In this document: positions 57,115-64,000 of the stretch, one piece after another | Position numbering within the stretch: the first letter of the stretch is position 1 | Layout of the letters: each line of letters begins with the position of its first letter | Source of the DNA: Punica granatum | Lineage: Eukaryota > Streptophyta > Magnoliopsida > Myrtales > Lythraceae | Length of the DNA: 64,000 nucleotides | Reading direction: 5' to 3' | Assembly: GCF_007655135.1 (NCBI RefSeq) | Contig: NC_045128.1 | Span: forward strand, 1,674,001 to 1,738,000 | Notes under the pieces: generated by a model | The model's input: the letters and a program-made list of their open reading frames with translations, nothing else | Databases searched by the model: none | Told to the model about the DNA's origin: nothing | Program-made: the position numbers and the translations under genes

Positions 57115-57719
57115 ATTTGATTTAGGGTTGTTCATGGTTAGGGTTTAGGACGGCTTGATTCTTCCCAAATTTAAACACTTAAGGGAAGGTCTATCCCAAC
57201 CCTTGTTAAATCCACTAAGAATTTGTGAAAATATCTTAAATCATTCACAATAACTTAACGGATTTTCATCGAGAATTCTCTTACCATTAAGACATTCATG
57301 TCCACCGTCAAAGAACATGAATAAATCCTGAACAAAATCTAACCAACAACTACAACAAACTATCATACAAGTTTATTGAATAAAACATAGATCAAATTAA
57401 ACGAGTTTCAAGAAATCATAATCCATGTTAAATTCGATCAATTCACTCTACTAAAAGCGCTAAACTCATTCAAATACATAAAACTCCATAAACTTAATCC
57501 TTTACAAGCTCTTTAATGGAAGTATTTAAGTAATTTTATACTTAACGGGGCTTGAGATGAGTTTTCATGCTAAAAAATAAACCGTTCTCGAACCCTACAG
57601 GGTATTGATGAAAAATTCTTTAACCCTTCCCGTGAACCAACTGGCAAAACCCTTTTATTATTGGGGTCCGGACATGGTTAACCTATTTACTAAAACCCAT
57701 GAACATCCCTAATTTGATT
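57115..57719. mobile_element. hAT-like non-autonomous DNA transposon, 589 bp
   Basis: Element 57123-57711 has terminal inverted repeats: the left end TAGGGTTGTTCATGG, and the complement of the right end TAGGGATGTTCATGGG. A perfect 8-bp target duplication ATTTGATT flanks it (57115-57122 and 57712-57719). Size, TSD length and the TAGGG ends fit a hAT-superfamily MITE. No transposase frame. Confidence 0.85.
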
Positions 57720-58952
57720 AAGGGGAATAAGTACGTATGCAGTTGATGACATGAATTACGTAAAGAGATAAGTGTAAGAATAAAAGGTAAATATTCAATA
57801 TGTGCGAATAAGATATAAAAAAAGTCAAAAGGACTATATAAATTAATGCATATATATCGTTAAGAGCAATATAGAAAGGGCCAAACGACCTTACTGAGTA
57901 GGCTATGATGCCATGTTGGCCCTTGAAGATTTTATCGATGCTCATGCAACTCTAGTCTCGACACGCTAGAATAGCATGACTAGAACTAGATGGCTAGAAG
58001 AGCCATATAATATAAGGACTACCGCGTAAGAAGGAAAAAGTTAGGGGGAGTGATTTTGACAGTTTTGGGTCTTCGGCAAGTGGAATTAATTGGTGATTTT
58101 TTTACTTCGCCTCGTAGAGTCGTATATGTCATGATCAATCCGACATTTTAGTTTAGCTCCCATGCGGGATGCTGCGACGACGTTTCCTCAGCCGCCGGCC
58201 ACTGTGCCCTCTTCTCTTCTTTACGGCAGGCCCTTCATGCCTGGTAATTTTTGCATTTTTATTTTTATTTTCTTTGTTGAACAAAATATTTCATGCACCA
58301 CGGGATTAATGATTCGCCATGATCCATTTTATTTTTCTTTTATGATTGTCCAAAACAAAATTAAATCTGAACTCATGAAATTGTCATGGCAACGAGCAAG
58401 ACAATCTACCATCACCAATTTCCCGAACGTTAAACCTCAGATTCAATGTTGTTGTTCCTTTTCTTGTAAACCTTCATTAATAAGTTATATGATATGATAT
58501 ACGGATCCTTGCCTTGGATTTGCATTTGTAAATTATATTATATATGAGATAATAAATAAAATGAGTTCTAAAAAAAAGATATATGAATGAGTTCGTGAGC
58601 CAAAGGAAAAGACATTGCGAATCTCTCAACAATGGACAATTTGAAAAGGAAAAAAGAAAAAAAAAGAAATTGAGTCATAAAATCATCTACCTGAGCTTCA
58701 AGCGATTATTTGTCTGTTGTCAAACCTAAAACTGACACGAACCAATTTGAAGAACACGGCCAGTGAAATATTCAAGGGGGGATCAATGAGGATTAGTGAA
58801 CTCGGGTTGGTTGTGACTATACAACGGGGCATCAAGAGAATGCACCCGACTAGCCATGGCCTTAGAACAAGTGAAATCAAGAGAATCTTCTGAAGTTGAG
58901 TTCTTCTGCACTTAAGAATCGATCGCTGCCAATGGAGAAACGAGAAATTTCG
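57720..58952. other. Intergenic
   Basis: No supported gene. A short GC-richer open stretch at 58162-58245 followed by GT looks exon-like but matches no family I know. Confidence 0.5.
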
Positions 58953-61354
58953 TTAGGAGACTTCCTGTACATGGTTGTTTCCCGCGACTTCGGTGTACCA
59001 TGACTTCCAAGCCTCCATGTAATGAGCAAAGAGATCACTCAGAGCTGCAATTCAACGAAAGCCACATCTTGTGTGATTTAGTTCTTTCCTCTGTTGTAAG
59101 TATAAGAAAAGGGCATTTGAAACTTATTCTGCAGAATAAGATGCACTACCTTGATTCTGATATTGAGGGCGATGAGCTGAAGCAAGGGTCTCCCAGTCTT
59201 GAGTACGTCGCGCACTGTTCCGTTCTGTAGCTGCTGATTGGCTCACAGGTTCAGGAGCAAAGGGACCGAATACATAACCCCGCACCTCGTGACTCGGCTG
59301 CTGTTCTACTTCACTCTTATTATCACAACTGTTCTCTGAATCTTCTTGCTTCACAGCGACAGGATACTTAACCATCCCGTTTGACTTCCAACTAATCGAA
59401 GAATCCACCTTACTTCTCTTGGACTCGTAATTAGTTAAATCCAGTCCGAACATTCTTTTCCGGGATTCACTCTTGTCTGAACCAGCAGCATATATGAATC
59501 CATTGACAGGAGTTCCTCTCCATCCCAACCACCTGAATGCAGGTTTTCTAGTCTCAGGGTGATGTGTCTGCAGATAAGTCCATCATATGTAAGTTAAGTA
59601 ATAAAATCGTACGAAAAGCAATCACTTTGGTTCTTATCAGGCAGTGCTAGTTTCGTATGTTACCTTCTCAATCATGTTCATCGAAGAGAAAACATTGGCA
59701 ATGTCATAGAGTCGTCTAATTTTTGCTGCAACACGATGTAAGATAGAGGTGATCAGATCAGCAAAGGGGTCACCTTTCGTTTTCCTCTATTGACTCTCTC
59801 TATACATAGATAAAATAAAGTGAATTACTTCGCATAGCTGTTGAATTGCTGTTATCTCCGAGCAAAGCCATGGCTGCACTGTCAAGAGTGATGAGTTCCG
59901 CCTGCAAAAGCACAAGAAAAGAAGGAAACATGAGACGGGAACAGTATATGACGAGAGTACTAAAAAAAATGAAGTAAATGATGTTCACTTACCCCAGAGC
60001 AGAGAAAGAGCTTGACAAAGTTCTGAGTGAGTATGGCCAAAGATTTCTCTTTCCTGTTGTCTACAGAAAGAAACCAACGCTTATGAATTGACACAAATAT
60101 GCAAGTACCCATCTTGTCAAAAATAATCTCGGTTTCAACTCTGCGCAAGATCTTGGGTACTTCCCAGATTGTCAAGATGATGAAATGGCATTAACAAAGA
60201 GAGGCAGAATTACCATTTTTAGACGACCCAGAGGAGACATCTTGCATCTCGAGCTTGAGATCGGAAGACCCAACAGTTTCACAATCATTCGAAACCTAGC
60301 AAAATTTTCCACAATAAGTTTCAGACTCCAAACACTCGACAACGGATTTAGTTTGAACATTCTCTTCCTACCCTAGCTCAAATAACTACTCTTGAGTGTG
60401 ATTTGTGAACTATACCTTGGTCGAATTGAAGCAACTTGACATGGTAAAATTCTCCTTCAGCCCTACTTCCTGGTTCAATGGTCGAATGTGTCAGAAACCC
60501 CAAATCCCCACCAGCAAATAAGCAAGGGAGACCTAAAGAAGAATAGAACCAGGACACACCTTGAGCTCTTCAAGAGCCTCGGGGATCACCCCAAAGCCTT
60601 TCCATGCGTACTGATTCTTGGCTTTTCTAGCTACAACCTAGACAATATCAAATAACCCGATTAATTGGGCCATCCATAAATTAAAGCAAATAATTGTTTA
60701 TGCTTTTTCCACGACCAAATCCAGGGACAGAAAGTCCTACTCCAATGCTTTCCAATATGTTGACAACGTCATAGATGCGGCGCCGTTCGACTCCTGAAAT
60801 ATTTGCAAATATCTATTGAGAGAAATAATTGATGAACCGAAAGCTCAGGTGTTCATCCACTATCAGTCAATGAAATCTATCTCGGTTACAGATTCAACTA
60901 GCGTCAGAGAGAAACCAAAGGACGTTCAGATAATATATTTGAACTACGGCATTTGACACTGCTTATAAAATCCAAAGACACTATTGTTTGCGAAATTTTT
61001 TTTTTTATGGTTTTCGAAAATGTGACCCCGGGGAGTAGTACGTAGCTCCAGGGCAAACAATTAAAGACAAGATCCGCACCTAACCGGATAGCAGCGTCGT
61101 CGAGCCCGATGGAATCGACACCGTCCTTGTTGTAGAGCCTCAGAAAGCTGGCAAGAATAAGAGATCAACCATAGAGCCGCATCAGTGAGCAGATCCAGAA
61201 ACAAAATTCAGAATGTCTGGGAGAAGAAGAAGAACGGAAGGAAGGAAGGGAAGTTTGAAATAGTTTACTTGGAGGAGAGGACCCCGAGGGACTTATCCTT
61301 CCGGCAGTAGAAGGGCTGCCTCGATTCGCAGTCTCCGCCTCCAAGAACAGACAT
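58953..61354 (-). CDS. Atypical E2F (E2FE/DEL type) with two DNA-binding domains and a 2-base frameshift in exon 4
   Basis: DEL-type E2Fs bind E2F sites as monomers without DP and repress endocycle-linked genes. Exons 61354-61269, 61147-61080, 60793-60741, 60639-60560, 60469-60416, 60295-60214, 60060-59993, 59901-59829, 59725-59664, 59567-59150, 59044-58953. First DNA-binding domain: CRKDKSLGVLSSNFLRLY to LGVERRRIYDVVNILESIG, then VVARKAKNQYAWK. Second: NRKEKSLAILTQNFVKLF, then TKIRRLYDIANVFSSM and EKTHHPETRKPAFRWLG. The C-terminus ALSDLFAHYMEAWKSWY is typical. There is no retinoblastoma-binding or DP dimerisation region. The exons sum to 1,136 nt, two too many. The excess is five A where three are expected in the WKGFG codons (plus strand 60599-60603), so the frame ends at TGA within six codons. 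Apart from this the gene looks intact. Confidence 0.9.
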
Positions 61355-61461
61355 TTCCGAGCCCCAGAGAAGAAAAACAAAGGAAACTCCTTCCTCCGTT
61401 CCTCGTCGGCCCTCCTGCTGCTCAGTGCTCTGATCCAGAGAGAAAAGCTGAGACCCAGAGA

Positions 61462-61463
<2 letters not shown>

Positions 61464-61493
<30 letters not shown>
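61464..61493. repeat. (GA)n microsatellite in the E2F leader
   Basis: About 15 GA repeats, roughly 110 bp upstream of the E2F start codon, within the probable 5' UTR. Confidence 0.9.
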
Positions 61494-61495
<2 letters not shown>

Positions 61496-61588
61496 CCGTT
61501 AATAATGGAGGGAGAAGGGAGAAGGAGAGGGAGAGGAGGGTTTTCGTCTGCTGCTGCTTGAGGAGAGGGAGGGAGAGGCATCGTTGCT

Positions 61589-61596
61589 TTTGGCGG
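61589..61596 (+). promoter_or_regulatory. Candidate E2F-binding site upstream of the E2F gene
   Basis: TTTGGCGG fits the plant E2F consensus WTTSSCSS and lies about 240 bp upstream of the E2F start codon. A regulatory link is inference. Confidence 0.4.
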
Positions 61597-61839
61597 CTTT
61601 GAAAATTTGAATCTTTGGGGGAGACGACAATCTGAGTATTGGATCTGAAATCCGCCCGCGCCCTCTCTCTCCCTCGCAGGTTTTCCCTCTTTTTTTTTTT
61701 TTTTTTGGCTCGCGGTTGTTTGAATTGAAGGCGCCGGTAGCTCGGTTCTAACAGAATGACGGTTTTACCCTTGTCTTGGTCCCCGTTATCCACGATCCGG
61801 GAGGTGCGATTTGGTAATTTCATCCGGGTAAATTAAAAT

Positions 61840-62939
61840 ATAGCCGTTCCTTGTCTCTGTCCTTCCGCTCCTCATTCCCTCCAAAGGCCCAACCATCACG
61901 GGCCCGGTATCTTTTTTTTTAAAAAAAAAAAAAAATTATAGGATACAGGATTAGGATAGGATTAAATTTTGTTAAATCATTGTGATGATTAATGATTATT
62001 GAATTTGCAAAAAATGGATACAATGCAATATATGCACTCCGTCTCAAGCCAAAGAGTTCTAATCTTGACTTTCAAAATAATCTGGACATTCTAAAATGAG
62101 ATAAACTCCCATAGGAAGCTCTTTAAAAGAAGTAAATTACAACGGTCCATCAAAAAGTTTTCAATTCACTGCTAATTAATAGGAAATTTATTATTTTACT
62201 AGATGAATTATTATTTTATAAGAGATTTATTAATTAAAAAAAAATAAAAACTCTTGTAAAATAATAAGTTGGCTTGTTATATGATAAGAAAATGATTTTT
62301 CGGAGCATCTACTTAAGGATGCTTCGAATGGAACACGCTATTCTAAAATCCCAACTCTGCTTTGTTGTGTGCTGACTCGTATGTATAGTTATCCCATCGT
62401 TTCTGATTATGAACATGACATTATGTAAAGCTGATCAAGCCCATTATCATTCTCGAGCACATGTATTTGCGCCTCAATAGGATAGAAAATAAAGGGAGAC
62501 GAGCTCATATAACTTAGCTGATTCGACCGACCTTACGCCCAAAAGAGCATAGAAACTATTCGAGAAAGGCAATTTCAAACTTCTACATATATGCTCTACA
62601 AATAGAAAATATTCAGAACTTCTGTATGTACCATTATAACTTTGCTGACAATTGAATATATGCCGTGCATTTCTCGATTAGCAAAGAACATCGAATAGAT
62701 TCGAACTTCATCTTACGCCCAAAACTGGCTCAGTTTAGAAAGTCACTCATGAAAGCAAGCCAAAAATCACGTATTTTTCCTTCTATTCCAATTATACTCT
62801 GTTCAACAAGCTGAATCATTCACCACGCCGATGAAATCAGTTCCCTCCTGTTTCGTCTTCCGGCGCATTTTCTCTGTTCTCAAATTAATGCACTCACGCA
62901 GTAAATTAGAAAAGGGAGCCTTTGAAAATCTCATTTTTG
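61840..62939. other. Intergenic, E2F promoter to GMPPA-like 3' end
   Basis: No gene seen. Holds the 3' UTR of the GMPPA-like gene; a T-run/A-run inverted stretch lies at 61912-61935. Confidence 0.55.
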
Positions 62940-64000
62940 TTACAAGATGATCTCATCCTGCACACTGACATTAAGGGTCTTGTTTGGCAGGACAATGCTG
63001 TTGACAACCACGACTTCATCTTCCACCGTCACAGCTTCACCTGCATTGTCAAGCACGAGCTATATGTTTAGAACACGACCAAGAAAATGAAGTCTTCGCA
63101 GGAACATTGAAATCCATTACAAAGAAGATTACCGAGAATAGTTATTCCGAGCTTAGAGTTGTAATCCCCATCACCCTGAAAAGGAAAGAAAGTATGAGTA
63201 ATTAGGAAAGATAGCAAATAATTTAACGAAGATGTTGCAATAAAGGAACTAACCTGGACCCGGGCCCACTTCCCCAGAGATGATTTCCAACCAATGATCG
63301 AGTCCATAACTACCGCATTTTCCTGCAAGAAAGTCTAGACATATAGTATAATGCTCATCTTTAAAGATATGGCATTCTTTAAAAGCATGTCCAGTCTCTC
63401 ACCTGTAGTTCTACACCATCCAAAATAATACAACTAATAAGTCTCACACCTGCTCCTACACGAACATTTGCTGAGACGGAGACATTGGGACCAATCTGCT
63501 CGAACAGCGAAATTGTAATAAGCACGAATCATATGAAGCATAATCGAAAACCTTGGTACATCAACTAAAGGTCTATTTTCCCAGTAAGAATTGAGCACAT
63601 GAGCGTAGGGACATAGATGGCAATACCTTTGCAGTGGGATGCACTTTTGCAGATGGATGAATATAAACATCGCCGACAATCTTGGCACTCTTGGCACCAT
63701 CTCCACAAGCGAGAACATAAGGAGAAGTATGGCGGAACTGAGCGAGATAGAGAGCAGAGCATTTCAACGACATTCTGCTCGGGAAGAGCAAGATTTTTAA
63801 GTCGCCAAAATACCAATATGGTAACATTATCAAAAAGAAGCAAAAGCATGAGACATGATATTAATAAACGCACCCAGGAGTTTTGATCTGTTCCCAGAAA
63901 TCCATCGTCTCGTAAGTGTACAGCTGCTTCTTTCCTGCAAGAGGTGATAGAATGTCCTGGTCCAATCTGACAAAATCTCTGGGTGGGTTGGCTCTGTTGA
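62940..64000 (-). CDS. GMPPA/KONJAC-type mannose-1-phosphate guanylyltransferase-like protein, 3' exons (partial)
   Basis: Nucleotidyltransferase-like protein that, in the Arabidopsis KONJAC case, stimulates GDP-mannose pyrophosphorylase and so supports glucomannan and glycan synthesis in the cytosol. Exons in the window: 64000-63874 (runs off the end), 63774-63627, 63495-63403, 63322-63254, 63175-63133, 63040-62940; stop at 62940-62942. Readable blocks are FVRLDQDILSPLAGKKQLYTYETMDFWEQIK, then the left-handed beta-helix hexapeptides (VGDVYIHPSAKVHPTAKI, VSVSANVRVGAGVRL), then DGVELQENAVVMDSIIGW and a C-terminus ending VSVQDEIIL. The N-terminal nucleotide-binding domain lies beyond the window. 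All junctions seen are GT-AG and in phase. Confidence 0.9.

Noticed and set aside
58162..58245. Short exon-like GC-rich frame MRDAATTFPQPPATVPSS followed by GT
   Set aside because: No family match, no second exon, no homologous copy in the window.
61165..61823. Minus-strand ORFs rich in Ser/Pro/Leu
   Set aside because: They come from the (GA)n leader and exon 1 of the E2F gene in other frames.

Overview
The window is nuclear DNA of a flowering plant, almost certainly a eudicot and probably a rosid; the species cannot be fixed from sequence alone. The evidence is spliced genes with short GT-AG introns, plant-specific families (GATL glycosyltransferase, F-box/FBD, DUF760 plastid protein, atypical E2F), AT-rich intergenic DNA, and many degraded LINE, MULE-like, hAT-like and TRIM-like insertions.

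Layout. 1-2303 (+): decayed ABCB/P-glycoprotein transporter. 2905-10720 (-): a complete SIN3-like co-repressor gene with 22 coding exons that sum to 3,993 nt, in frame. 11.1-23.6 kb and 35.7-39.2 kb: serial segmental duplications of the SIN3 5' end plus its upstream flank. They carry two truncated SIN3 pseudogenes (17.6-19.3 and 38.2-39.2 kb) and young insertions that can be dated against each other because the paralogous segment often keeps the empty site. 23.7-31.7 kb: a ten-unit tandem array of an unrecognised short protein made of two 45-residue repeats plus a tail. 31.7-35.7 kb: little but a diverged repeated fragment. 39.6-44.4 kb: LINE remnants, a TRIM-like element, and the 3' part of a matrix metalloproteinase pseudogene next to a LINE.

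From 45.9 kb the window is again gene-bearing. It holds an F-box/FBD gene with a one-base frameshift and a 600-bp foldback in its last intron (45.9-48.7, +), an intact intronless GATL glycosyltransferase (52.2-53.4, +), a DUF760 plastid protein (53.9-56.8, -), a hAT-like element (57.1-57.7), an E2FE/DEL-type E2F with a two-base frameshift (59.0-61.4, -), and the 3' exons of a GMPPA/KONJAC-type nucleotidyltransferase-like protein (62.9-64.0, -, continuing beyond the window).

The genes are not an operon or an obvious pathway cluster. SIN3 and E2F both act in chromatin and cell-cycle transcription; GATL and GMPPA-like both feed cell-wall polysaccharide synthesis. These are ordinary neighbours rather than a demonstrated module. 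The most unusual content is the 23.7-31.7 kb array and the nested history of duplications and insertions around the SIN3 promoter.
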